Below, piece after piece: positions 48,407 to 56,484 of a stretch of DNA of 64,000 bases. Source of the DNA: an uncultured Sulfurimonas sp. (GTDB taxonomy: Bacteria > Campylobacterota > Campylobacteria > Campylobacterales > Sulfurimonadaceae); assembly GCF_963662755.1 (NCBI RefSeq), contig NZ_OY759725.1:1563781-1627780 (forward strand), written 5' to 3'. The notes beneath the pieces are model-generated. The model was not told where the DNA came from and did not search any database. It saw only the letters and a list, made by a program, of their open reading frames with translations. Position numbers and translations under genes: made by a program. The stretch's first letter is position 1. Every line of letters begins with the position of its first letter.

Positions 48407-48428
48407 TTCCATCTCTGGAGAGATGGAA
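48407..48428 (+). repeat. REP-like palindrome 4 of the kdsA-ribH cluster
   Basis: TTCCATCTC/GAGATGGAA with loop TGGA, preceded by GTATGCA and followed by CGAGAGA. It lies 37 bases after copy 3. Copies 2-4 look like recent tandem duplications. Confidence 0.85.
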
Positions 48429-48435
48429 CGAGAGA

Positions 48436-48450
48436 AATAACAAAAATTAA
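48436..48450 (+). repeat. Right 15-bp direct repeat flanking the REP cluster
   Basis: AATAACAAAAATTAA, an exact copy of 48254-48268. It is followed by the ribH ribosome-binding site (CAGGAG). Confidence 0.65.
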
Positions 48451-48471
48451 AAAGATACAGGAGATATAGAT

Positions 48472-48936
48472 ATGAAGTTAGTTGAGGGTAAGTTAAAAGT
48501 AGTTAACGGTAAAAAAATTGCTATCGTTAGTACAAGATGGAATCACTTTATAGTTGATAGATTAGTTGAAGGTGCAGAGGATGCATTTAAACGTCATGGT
48601 GGAAATGAAGATGAACTTACACATGTTCTAATCCCTGGAGCGTTCGAACTTCCAATGGTGATTGACCAATTGCTTGCTTCTGGAAAATACGATGCAGTTT
48701 GTGCTTTAGGTGCGGTTATTCGTGGAGCTACTCCTCACTTTGATTATGTATCTGCTGAGGCTACAAAAGGAATCGCAACTATGAGCTTAAAGTATCAAAA
48801 ACCTGTCTCTTTTGGTCTTTTAACAACTGATACAATTGAGCAAGCTATAGAGAGAGCCGGCACTAAAGCTGGAAATAAAGGTTTTGAAGCGATGACTACA
48901 GTTATCGAGATGCTAGACCTTTACGAGAATATATAA
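48472..48936 (+). CDS. ribH: 6,7-dimethyl-8-ribityllumazine synthase
   Basis: Lumazine synthase, penultimate step of riboflavin synthesis; 154 residues, forming icosahedral or pentameric shells in this family. Conserved segments are [43 protein letters not shown] and [17 protein letters not shown]. The start has RBS CAGGAG. The 184-base gap from kdsA holds a REP-like cluster flanked by a direct repeat. ribA is far away at 33834. Confidence 0.97.
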   Translation: MKLVEGKLKVVNGKKIAIVSTRWNHFIVDRLVEGAEDAFKRHGGNEDELTHVLIPGAFELPMVIDQLLASGKYDAVCALGAVIRGATPHFDYVSAEATKGIATMSLKYQKPVSFGLLTTDTIEQAIERAGTKAGNKGFEAMTTVIEMLDLYENI

Positions 48937-48959
48937 ATAGAGATTAAAAAATATATGCA

Positions 48960-48981
48960 TTCCACCTCGGGAGAGGTAGAG
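48960..48981 (+). repeat. REP-like palindrome after ribH
   Basis: TTCCACCTC and GAGGTAGAG around GGGA; one mismatch and one wobble pair. It has the family flanks ATGCA before and CGAGAG after, and lies 10 bases before structured element copy B. Confidence 0.7.
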
Positions 48982-48991
48982 CGAGAGGATA

Positions 48992-49093
48992 GACACTAGT
49001 GTCGTGGGCTTCCTGCCGAAGGAATCATAGCGATAGCGTAGTCAAAGGAATTACTTCCTTTGGTGTACTAAATAGATGAAGGGTTACCTTCAT
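48992..49093 (+). repeat. Structured dispersed element, copy B (ribH-nusB spacer)
   Basis: Homologous to 5820-5916 in reverse orientation. In order: palindrome GACACTAGTGTC (48992-49003), stem TTCCT/AGGAA with loop GCCGA (49010-49024), conserved block TAGCGATAGCGTAGT (49028-49042), stem AAAGGAA/TTCCTTT (49044-49061), then ATGAAGG/CCTTCAT (49076-49093). The stem bases differ from copy A at paired positions, so pairing is conserved. It is upstream of nusB and probably transcribed. Confidence 0.75.
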
Positions 49094-49121
49094 TTTGTGA
49101 AATAAAATTAAGGGAATAATA

Positions 49122-49520
49122 ATGGCAACTAGACATCACGCCAGAATGGCAGTAGTAAGCTTACTTTATGCTTATGATTTAGGAAACGGAAGTATTGCTG
49201 AACATACAGATGAGATTTTAGAAGAGAAAAAAATTCGCAACAAACAAAAAGATTTTGCATTGGCTCTTTTTGATGGTGTTATGAAAAATCTTGAAACTTG
49301 TGATAAAGCTATCATTGAGCACTTAAAAGAGTGGGATTTTGAGAGACTTGGAAGTATTGAGAGAGCTACTCTTAGACTTGCAACTTATGAGATTTTATAT
49401 GGTGAACTTGACTCTGCTGTGGTTATAAATGAAGCTGTTGAGATTACAAAAGCTTTTGGAACTGAACAATCTCCTAAGTTTATAAATGGTGTTTTGGACG
49501 CAATTTCAAAAGATAAGTAA
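49122..49520 (+). CDS. nusB: Transcription antitermination factor NusB
   Basis: NusB binds boxA RNA with S10 in rRNA antitermination complexes; 132 residues, all-helical. Recognisable segments are ARMAVVSLLYAYDLGNGS at the N-terminus and LRLATYEILYGELDSAVVIN EAVEITKAFG in the C-terminal half. It follows kdsA and ribH as in other epsilonproteobacteria. mqnC starts two bases after its stop. Confidence 0.95.
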   Translation: MATRHHARMAVVSLLYAYDLGNGSIAEHTDEILEEKKIRNKQKDFALALFDGVMKNLETCDKAIIEHLKEWDFERLGSIERATLRLATYEILYGELDSAVVINEAVEITKAFGTEQSPKFINGVLDAISKDK

Positions 49521-49522
49521 AA

Positions 49523-50572
49523 ATGAAAAGATTAACTAAGCAAGAAGCACTAGACTTAATCAAAAATGCTGACTTAAAAGAACTTGGACGAATGGCATCT
49601 GCGCGTAAAAAAGAGTTGCATCCAAAAGGCATAACAACTTTTGTTGTTGATAGAAATATTAACTATACAAATATTTGCTGGGTGGATTGTAAATTTTGTG
49701 CTTTTTATAGACATGAAAAAGATGCAGATGCTTATGTTTTAACATTTGATGAGATAGATGCAAAGATTGATGAGCTTTTAGAAATTGGCGGAACTCAGAT
49801 ACTTTTTCAAGGTGGAGTGCATCCAAAGTTAAAGATAGAGTGGTATGAAGATTTAGTTGAACATATTCATACTAAATATCCCGATATCACAATTCACGGT
49901 TTTTCTTCTATTGAGATAGATTTTATAGCTAAAGTTTCTCGCATTAGTGTTGAAGAAGTTTTAGAGAGACTAAAAGCAAAAGGTCTTGCATCTATACCTG
50001 GTGCTGGAGCTGAAATACTTAGCGATAAGGTTCGCGATATTATTGCACCTAAAAAGATTGACTCTGAAGTTTGGATAGATATACATAGGAAAGCTCATAA
50101 GCTTGGCATCATGAGTACAGCTACAATGATGTATGGAACTGTTGAGAGCGATGAAGATATAATAGAGCACTTTGATATGATAAGACGTCTTCAAGATGAA
50201 ACTCTCGGATTCCGTGCTTTTATCATGTGGAGTTTTCAAGGGCAAAATACTGAGCTTCTAAGACTTATCCCAGATATGGATAAACCATCTTCAAATAGAT
50301 ACTTAAGACTTTTAGCAGTTGCAAGACTCTATCTTGATAATGTGCCAAATATCCAAAGTTCATGGGTAACTCAAGGTGCTTATATAGGTCAAATGGCTCT
50401 TAGATTTGGAGCAAATGATTTAGGCTCTACTATGATGGAAGAGAATGTTGTAAGTTCTGCTGGTGCTGCTTATTCAATGGCAAAAGAAGAGATGGTAGCT
50501 CTTATCAAAGATATAGGCGAAATACCAGCTGTAAGAAATACAGCATACGAGACTTTAGAAAAATTCGCGTAG
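49523..50572 (+). CDS. mqnC: Cyclic dehypoxanthinyl futalosine synthase (radical SAM)
   Basis: Radical SAM enzyme of the futalosine route to menaquinone, cyclising dehypoxanthine futalosine; 349 residues. The 4Fe-4S motif is CWVDCKFCAFYR (residues 53-64), and the surrounding FVVDRNINYTNI and GGTQILFQGGVHP are typical of MqnC rather than of the sister enzyme MqnE. Menaquinone is the standard quinone in this group. The gene lies two bases after nusB. Confidence 0.92.
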   Translation: MKRLTKQEALDLIKNADLKELGRMASARKKELHPKGITTFVVDRNINYTNICWVDCKFCAFYRHEKDADAYVLTFDEIDAKIDELLEIGGTQILFQGGVHPKLKIEWYEDLVEHIHTKYPDITIHGFSSIEIDFIAKVSRISVEEVLERLKAKGLASIPGAGAEILSDKVRDIIAPKKIDSEVWIDIHRKAHKLGIMSTATMMYGTVESDEDIIEHFDMIRRLQDETLGFRAFIMWSFQGQNTELLRLIPDMDKPSSNRYLRLLAVARLYLDNVPNIQSSWVTQGAYIGQMALRFGANDLGSTMMEENVVSSAGAAYSMAKEEMVALIKDIGEIPAVRNTAYETLEKFA

Positions 50573-50580
50573 GAAATTTA

Positions 50581-51864
50581 ATGAAAAAAATAATCTTTAC
50601 TTTAATAATTACAGGACAACTAATGATAGCAGCAACTATAGAGTACATTGAAACAAACGGATTAAAAGTTCCCGTAATATTTGAACAAGATAAAAGACTT
50701 CCTCTTGTAACTATGCAGTTTATTTTTCAAAATAGTGGAAGCATAACAAACACAGATAAAGCAGGACTTGCAAAATTTAGTGCAAGAGTTATGGGTGAGG
50801 GAACTAAAAAGATGGGTTCATCTGCTTTTGCGGAATCTTTAGAGAGCAAGGCTATTCATATAGCTTCTTCTGCAGGAGCGGAGACTTTTGTTATGGAAGT
50901 TGGTTGTTTAAAAGAGGAGTTTTCTGAGGGACTTAAAAAATTTGATGACTTATTAAAAGATCCAAATTTTTCTAAAGAAGCAATCTCTAAAGTAAAAACT
51001 ACAACTCTAGGCTCACTTAGTTCAAAAGCAAATGATTTTGATTATGTCACATCTAATGAATTAAATGCGATTTTATTTAAAGGAACTCCGCTAGCAAACC
51101 CTTCATCTGGAACAATAAAGAGTGTAGAGAGCATAAAACTTGAAGATGTAAAACAATTTGTAAAAGAACATCTTGTAAGCTCTAGACTTATAGTAGTTAT
51201 TGGTGGTGATGTAGATATAGATGTCACAAAAAAAGATATAGAAAAGATAATAAAAGCTATGCCAAAAGGGGAACTGACTCCTTTAGCTCACTATGATGTT
51301 ACAAAAACAGCAACTGAATCTATCTTAAAAAGAGATACTCAACAAGCTTATGTGTATTTTGGTTCACCATATAATATAAAGTATGATTCAGAGGATTATT
51401 ATAAAGCAAGAGTAGCTACTTTCATACTTGGAACCGGAGGCTTTGGTTCACGTTTGATGGAAGAGATTAGAGTTAAAAAAGGTTTGGCTTATTCAGCTTA
51501 TGCAAGAGTCAGCGTAAGTAAATCTAGTAGCTATATGACAGGATATTTACAAACAAAACTAGACTCTTTAGATGAAGCGCAAAAAACTGTTAAAGAAGTC
51601 ATTGCAGAGTTTGTAAAAAATGGTGTAACTGAAGATGAACTAGATCAAACTAAAAAGTTTTTACTAGGAAGTGAACCATTAAGAGTTGAGACTATGAGTC
51701 AAAGGCTAAACCGTACATTTATGGAGTTTTACAAGGGTCAAGACTTAGGTCATTCTGTAAAAGAGTTAGAGTTAGTTAAAAAGTTAAAATTAAAAGATTT
51801 AAATGAGTTTATTAAAAATCATAAAGAGATTTTAGAAATGAGTTTTGCAATAGTTACTAAGTAA
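50581..51864 (+). CDS. M16-family zinc peptidase homologue lacking the metal motif
   Basis: A 427-residue exported protein (signal peptide MKKIIFTLIITGQLMIAA) of the insulinase/processing-protease family with two repeated halves. Where active members have HxxEH after the first strand (sequence GLAHFLEHM in many), this protein has GLAKFSARVM, so the zinc ligands are missing. The C-terminal half keeps the typical FGSRLMEEIRVKKGLAYSAY. It may be the non-catalytic subunit of a heterodimeric protease, whose partner is not in the window, or a periplasmic chaperone. Genes of this kind next to mqnC are usual in relatives. Confidence 0.85.
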   Translation: MKKIIFTLIITGQLMIAATIEYIETNGLKVPVIFEQDKRLPLVTMQFIFQNSGSITNTDKAGLAKFSARVMGEGTKKMGSSAFAESLESKAIHIASSAGAETFVMEVGCLKEEFSEGLKKFDDLLKDPNFSKEAISKVKTTTLGSLSSKANDFDYVTSNELNAILFKGTPLANPSSGTIKSVESIKLEDVKQFVKEHLVSSRLIVVIGGDVDIDVTKKDIEKIIKAMPKGELTPLAHYDVTKTATESILKRDTQQAYVYFGSPYNIKYDSEDYYKARVATFILGTGGFGSRLMEEIRVKKGLAYSAYARVSVSKSSSYMTGYLQTKLDSLDEAQKTVKEVIAEFVKNGVTEDELDQTKKFLLGSEPLRVETMSQRLNRTFMEFYKGQDLGHSVKELELVKKLKLKDLNEFIKNHKEILEMSFAIVTK

Positions 51865-51935
51865 TTATTGCAATTTGCAATGTTTTTGCGTGAGATTTGT
51901 AAAATAAGGTAGCATTAGATACCTAAGGATAAAAA

Positions 51936-53735
51936 ATGAAACTCACTAAAGATATAGAGACAAAGTTTAATAAGCTAGGTATTAACTTTTGGTGTGAACT
52001 TGCTCTAAACATCCCTCACTCTTATGAAGATCTCACCCTTCATGATAGCATCCAAATAGGGAAAGCTCAACTTATAGATGCAACAGTTGAGTCAGTTTTT
52101 CGTGCTCCAAATACAATTCAAATAACTTTTTTTTCACATAACTTAGGTCACAGTGTAAATGGTGTTTTATTTCGTCCAAAACCATATATGATGCATCAGT
52201 TCAAAGTAGGTGATAGAGATTTTTTTTATGGAGTCATAGAGTGTAAAAGTGGAAATTGTAGCATGAGTATGCCGCGAAAAACTGCAAATGTAGGTGCTAT
52301 AACTCCAAAATACAAATCAGCACTAAGAGGCGATGTTATGCTTCGTTTAATCCAAAATAATCTTACACTTGAAAAACTAATGATTGAGGGCGTAAAAGAG
52401 GAGATAGCACAGAAGATTTTAAAACTACATCTTCCAAGTGAGCATCTTATAAATCCAAAAGAGCTAGATGCTAAAACTATAGATGCTATAAAGTATTTGG
52501 AACTATTTACTTACATGAAGCGCTTATCAGCAAAAAGAAGATATTTTGAGCCTATAGTAAAAGTAGATGCTGAGTATAAAACTTGGGCATCTTCACTTCC
52601 TTTTGAATTAACAGCACAACAGCTAGATGCAATAGAAGATATAAAAAAAGATTTTAACAAAGACGTAGCATCTAAGCGCATGGTGGTTGGAGATGTTGGA
52701 AGTGGTAAGACAATGGTTATCCTTGCATCTGCATATATGATGCTACCTTATCGCTCTATTTTGATGGCACCTACAACTATTCTTGCAAATCAACTTTTTG
52801 AAGAGGCTCAAAAGTTTTTGCCAAATGCTAAAAGTGTTTTAGTGACTAACAAATCCAAGAAGATAGATTTAAATGAGTATGATTTCATTATAGGAACTCA
52901 TGCTCTTTTATATAGAGAACTCCCAGATGCTGGACTTGTTATGGTTGATGAACAGCATCGTTTTGGAACTGCTCAGAGAAATATGTTAGAGAAGTTAGTT
53001 AGTAGCGGAGTAAAAAAACCACACTTTTTGCAGTTTAGTGCCACTCCAATTCCAAGAACTCAAGCAATGATAGAGACAGCGCATATAGATGTAAGTCTTA
53101 TAACTTCAACCCCATTTGCAAAAGATATAACAAGCAGAGTTATACACAAGAGTGATTTTAAAGATTTACTTCATCATATAGAGTCTGAAATAAGTAAAAA
53201 TAAGCAAGTACTTTTGGTTTATCCTTTGGTTGAGCAGAGTGAAGTTTTGGAGTATCAAAGCATCGAAGAAGCACGTGGATATTGGGAGAAAAACTTTAGT
53301 GGTGTTTATGTAACTCACGGTAAAGACAAACAAAAAGAAGAGGTTCTTTTAGAGTTTCGCCAAAAAGGAAATATTTTAATAGCTACAACGGTCGTAGAAG
53401 TTGGCATCTCTTTGCCTAGACTTACAACTGTTGTAATAGTTGGAGCTGAGAGATTAGGACTTTCAACTTTGCACCAACTTAGAGGAAGAGTTAGTAGAAC
53501 AGGATTAAAAGGTTATTGTTATCTTTATACAAATCAAAACAAGTCTGATAGATTGGATAGGTTTGTAACAACTGCTAGCGGTTTTGATATAGCAAATTTG
53601 GACTTGAAGTTTAGAAAAAGTGGTGATTTGCTTAAAGGTTCTTCACAGAGTGGAAGTCAGTTTAAATGGGTTGATTTGGCGGAAGATTTAGAGATAGTTA
53701 AGAGTGTAAAAAAAGACTTAGTTCCAACTAATTAA
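51936..53735 (+). CDS. recG: ATP-dependent DNA helicase RecG
   Basis: Branch-migration helicase that processes stalled forks and Holliday junctions; 599 residues, shorter than the about 690 of E. coli, mainly in the N-terminal wedge region. Motifs are Walker A VVGDVGSGKTMVILA, DEQH box MVDEQHRFGTAQR, SATPIPRT and the C-terminal TRG-like region with LHQLRGRVSRTG. RBS CTAAGGA precedes the ATG. It is followed by one copy of a dispersed 42-bp repeat. Confidence 0.94.
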   Translation: MKLTKDIETKFNKLGINFWCELALNIPHSYEDLTLHDSIQIGKAQLIDATVESVFRAPNTIQITFFSHNLGHSVNGVLFRPKPYMMHQFKVGDRDFFYGVIECKSGNCSMSMPRKTANVGAITPKYKSALRGDVMLRLIQNNLTLEKLMIEGVKEEIAQKILKLHLPSEHLINPKELDAKTIDAIKYLELFTYMKRLSAKRRYFEPIVKVDAEYKTWASSLPFELTAQQLDAIEDIKKDFNKDVASKRMVVGDVGSGKTMVILASAYMMLPYRSILMAPTTILANQLFEEAQKFLPNAKSVLVTNKSKKIDLNEYDFIIGTHALLYRELPDAGLVMVDEQHRFGTAQRNMLEKLVSSGVKKPHFLQFSATPIPRTQAMIETAHIDVSLITSTPFAKDITSRVIHKSDFKDLLHHIESEISKNKQVLLVYPLVEQSEVLEYQSIEEARGYWEKNFSGVYVTHGKDKQKEEVLLEFRQKGNILIATTVVEVGISLPRLTTVVIVGAERLGLSTLHQLRGRVSRTGLKGYCYLYTNQNKSDRLDRFVTTASGFDIANLDLKFRKSGDLLKGSSQSGSQFKWVDLAEDLEIVKSVKKDLVPTN

Positions 53736-53741
53736 GCAGAA

Positions 53742-53783
53742 ACTACTTTTGTCTATATTGTGAGTTTCGGTGAACATTTTTCT
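53742..53783 (+). repeat. 42-bp dispersed repeat, copy 2 (after recG)
   Basis: Begins ACTACTTTTGTCTATATTGT and matches 39931-39972 with about eight differences. Unlike copy 1 it has no REP-like palindrome attached. Confidence 0.7.
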
Positions 53784-53821
53784 TTGAAAAACATTCCCTA
53801 CACTCAAAGCCAAAGGCACTA

Positions 53822-54355
53822 TTAATATAATCCGAATTTACCGTCATTTCTTTTGTATAGAACACGAGTTTTATCTTCGTTATCTAAGAAAATTTCAAAC
53901 ATTTTATCGCCTTCTTTTAGGTCGTTTAAAACATCTTCAACTTCACGAGGTTTGTAAAGGTCAAGTGCTACAGGAACGATTTCATCTTCGTTAGCTTCAG
54001 CTTCTTCTTTTACATTTACATTTTCAGCTTTAATTTCGTTAATACCTACTTTACGGTGAGTAGTATCTTTGTCGTGCATACGACGTAAAGCTTTTTGCGC
54101 TCTAGCAACAGCTAAATCCACAGCTGCATATAAATCATCATCATTTTGTTTAATGATTACAGAGTTTTTATGAGCAAGATTGATAACAAACTCAACCACA
54201 GAGTGTTCTTTGCCTTTTTTTGTTTGAGTAGAAGCTACAACATTTACAGAAATGATATCCATATTGTATTTAGTTAAAGTTTCAATAGATGTATTCATAT
54301 GAGCTTTGATTGGCTCAGTTAATTCTAAATGTCTTCCCGTAAGAGAAATATTCAT
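53822..54355 (-). CDS. hpf: Long-form ribosome hibernation promoting factor
   Basis: A 177-residue HPF: the N-terminal S30AE domain (residues 1-105, with NDDDLYAAVDLAVARAQKAL), an acidic linker and a C-terminal dimerisation domain (PVALDLYKPREVEDVLNDLK, ending DGKFGLY). Long HPF forms 100S ribosome dimers in stationary phase. A TATAAT lies upstream on the minus strand (54384-54389), with RBS AAAGGACT. A short single-domain paralogue is encoded at 38364. Confidence 0.92.
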   Translation of the reverse strand: MNISLTGRHLELTEPIKAHMNTSIETLTKYNMDIISVNVVASTQTKKGKEHSVVEFVINLAHKNSVIIKQNDDDLYAAVDLAVARAQKALRRMHDKDTTHRKVGINEIKAENVNVKEEAEANEDEIVPVALDLYKPREVEDVLNDLKEGDKMFEIFLDNEDKTRVLYKRNDGKFGLY

Positions 54356-54383
54356 TTATAGTCCTTTAATAATTGATTTTGCA

Positions 54384-54389
54384 ATTATA
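54384..54389 (-). promoter_or_regulatory. -10 box for the long HPF gene
   Basis: TATAAT on the minus strand in GCTATAATTGC, 29 bases before the ATG. Confidence 0.55.
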
Positions 54390-54410
54390 GCATCAAATAT
54401 TTTATAATAA

Positions 54411-54938
54411 CTATAATTTCTGGATGCTTCTTCTGAAATAGCGGATTGGTTCAGTTCCTTGGTTTGTTGTTACGCTTATATCCATAAGAACTGTACCGTT
54501 TGTATCTGGATAATTTATTGTTGAATTATTATAATCAACCCCATGAGGTGCTACTGCTGTTAGACAAGGAGAAGGACTTGTGTAAACATATTGCAAACTC
54601 ACATCTATATTGTAGATGCCATCATGTGTAAAACTGAAATTTTCTTGTTCACATGGTGCTACTTGTGATATTCTTAACATAGCATATTCTGAAGCACTAT
54701 GAGCCAATAATGCTGATTGTTCATAAAGATATAGGTCTGTTGTTCTCTTGGCTGTTTGTGTAGTTAGTGTAAGTGATAGAGCCATTATAGTTGATATAAC
54801 TACTAAAACTATGATAGCCATCATCATAGCCATAGCATTTTTATGTGTTTTTGTTCTTTGAGAGTTATTCATTAAGTTGTTTCTATCTCCCCTAGAAGTA
54901 GATTTGCAGAGCATTAATATATTGTTTTTTCTTTGCAT
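54411..54938 (-). CDS. PilX/MshP-like minor pilin protein
   Basis: A 175-residue protein with an extended N-terminal polar region and a hydrophobic helix NAMAMMMAIIVLVVISTIMA. It lacks the Glu5 and FTxxE motif of ordinary prepilins, as tip-located GspK, PilX or MshP proteins do. Two cysteines (VAPCEQ, SPSPCLTA) may form a disulfide. The ATG at 54938 has an excellent RBS (GAGGAG, spacing 8) and overlaps the upstream gene by 25 bases. It is the last gene of the adhesin/minor-pilin operon. Confidence 0.7.
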   Translation of the reverse strand: MQRKNNILMLCKSTSRGDRNNLMNNSQRTKTHKNAMAMMMAIIVLVVISTIMALSLTLTTQTAKRTTDLYLYEQSALLAHSASEYAMLRISQVAPCEQENFSFTHDGIYNIDVSLQYVYTSPSPCLTAVAPHGVDYNNSTINYPDTNGTVLMDISVTTNQGTEPIRYFRRSIQKL

Positions 54939-55858
54939 ACTGAATACTCCTCATTGGTTAATAAACTTTTTACACATACCTGTATTTTTATAAGTGATCC
55001 AGCGGCTCTAAATTGAAATGAGCTTACATTGTTCATAATTAGACTGCTTTGTGCATCTGTGTTATAAACTTCACCTTTCCATGGTTGATAATTGTAATGT
55101 AACCAAAGATTACCGCTATTTGAAGTATTGTTGAAATCACGAAGCTCTACAGCATAAGCTGTCCACGCTAGTTTATAATACTCATATATAAAGTTTCCGC
55201 TAAAATCAGTAGCATTGGAGGAAATAAACTGATTTGCAATACCGCCACTTTGGATTGGATGCATAGTTTCATTTTGGTTTAGTATAGCTCCATTGTATCC
55301 CCAAGGATTTATTGTAGTAATTGGAGAACCTATAAAGTAAATAGCAGCATCTGCTATACTTGAATTTGTATCTGAAAGAGCATCTATCAAAGAGTTTACT
55401 TTTAGTGTATTGGTTGCAAATGAAGTAAGCACACTTTGATTGCTATCGTTTAAATCTAAGATGCCACTCCAATCAGGAAGATGAGGTATAGTAGAATCAG
55501 AATTTCCACGAAAACCATCAATATCCATACCTATCCACTCTACAACTGTAGCATTCTCATCTCTTATACTGCCTTGTATAGGTGATATTGTCCCTGGATA
55601 ACCAGCTGTAGTATTTCTTATAATTACAGAATCTTTTATACGATGTTGAAGTCTTGTAGCTATAAATTCGGTAGCTGTAGCGCTATTTGATTGCAGTTCA
55701 TTGTTAATCTTGGAAAATATAAAACTATTGTAAGCTTGAGCCAAAAACTCTACTCCAAATATGGCTAAAATACCCATTATGACTATAACAAAGATTAACT
55801 CAAGCATCGTAAATGCTTTTTTGAAACGATTTTTTATATTAATTTTTTTAAAAATCAT
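54914..55858 (-). CDS. Minor prepilin (PilW/MshO-like)
   Basis: A 314-residue prepilin-like protein with leader ending KKA and the helix FTMLELIFVIVIMGILAIFG; Glu5 is present. A large Asn/Ser-rich globular domain follows (residues about 45-300). Size and position match MshO of the MSHA pilus or PilW of type IV pili, minor pilins that prime assembly. The residue before cleavage is Ala. It overlaps the preceding gene by four bases and the following one by 25. Confidence 0.75.
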   Translation of the reverse strand: MIFKKINIKNRFKKAFTMLELIFVIVIMGILAIFGVEFLAQAYNSFIFSKINNELQSNSATATEFIATRLQHRIKDSVIIRNTTAGYPGTISPIQGSIRDENATVVEWIGMDIDGFRGNSDSTIPHLPDWSGILDLNDSNQSVLTSFATNTLKVNSLIDALSDTNSSIADAAIYFIGSPITTINPWGYNGAILNQNETMHPIQSGGIANQFISSNATDFSGNFIYEYYKLAWTAYAVELRDFNNTSNSGNLWLHYNYQPWKGEVYNTDAQSSLIMNNVSSFQFRAAGSLIKIQVCVKSLLTNEEYSVCKEKTIY

Positions 55859-56484
55859 GGTACAAACTTTCTTTCATAAGTGATTTCACCAATATTTGCG
55901 CTATATGTTTTCATTTGAACCACTGTAGAACTGTCGCTTGCATCTAAGACTGTTAATATTATCTCTTTCATATTTGGATTATTCCCTGCTCCATCTTCAA
56001 AAACAACATTTGGTGTAACTGTTAATGTAGAGTTATAGAGTTTTTTATAACCCTCTGCTGATGTTGTAGCACCTACTATATATATTGATTGGGCTCCATG
56101 TGCTGCTTCATCAAGAGAGTCACTATATGGAGGTCCTCCAACATATGGAGCTGTTCCTAAGTTCTCTAAACATTGTCTATTTATATGCCCTAATCTTTTA
56201 TTTGGAATTCCAACTACGCAGTCTCCTGTATTTATAACTCTAGAGTTGATAGGATCTATAAGTTTATCATTCATAGAGTGTTCATCCCATCTGTAAGATG
56301 TAGCTTCATTTAATCCTGCTACAGATGCAAAAATCGCTTCTTGGACAAGATTGTCATCAATAGTTTTCATGGTGATTTGAGTAATCATAGGTAGAGATAC
56401 AACAGAAATAGCTATAACTACAATAGCAAAAATCAACTCAATCATAGTAAAAGCTAGTTTGTAAGGAGTGTTGTTTTTTACCAC
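55855..56484 (-). CDS. Minor prepilin (PilV/MshD-like)
   Basis: A 209-residue prepilin-like protein: leader MVKNNTPYKLA, then FTMIELIFAIVVIAISVVSL with Glu5. The globular part contains two cysteine-containing segments (TGDCVVGIP; RQCLENLG). MSHA and Pseudomonas type IV pilus systems place such proteins in the initiating tip complex. It overlaps the upstream giant adhesin gene by seven bases and the next gene by four, so all four genes are coupled. Confidence 0.72.
   Translation of the reverse strand: MVKNNTPYKLAFTMIELIFAIVVIAISVVSLPMITQITMKTIDDNLVQEAIFASVAGLNEATSYRWDEHSMNDKLIDPINSRVINTGDCVVGIPNKRLGHINRQCLENLGTAPYVGGPPYSDSLDEAAHGAQSIYIVGATTSAEGYKKLYNSTLTVTPNVVFEDGAGNNPNMKEIILTVLDASDSSTVVQMKTYSANIGEITYERKFVP

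Noticed and set aside
48320..48436. Possible CRISPR array (regular 37-39 base repeats)
   Set aside because: The repeating units are 22-base palindromes with near-identical flanks; there are no unique spacers of 25-40 bases and no cas genes. They are REP-like elements.
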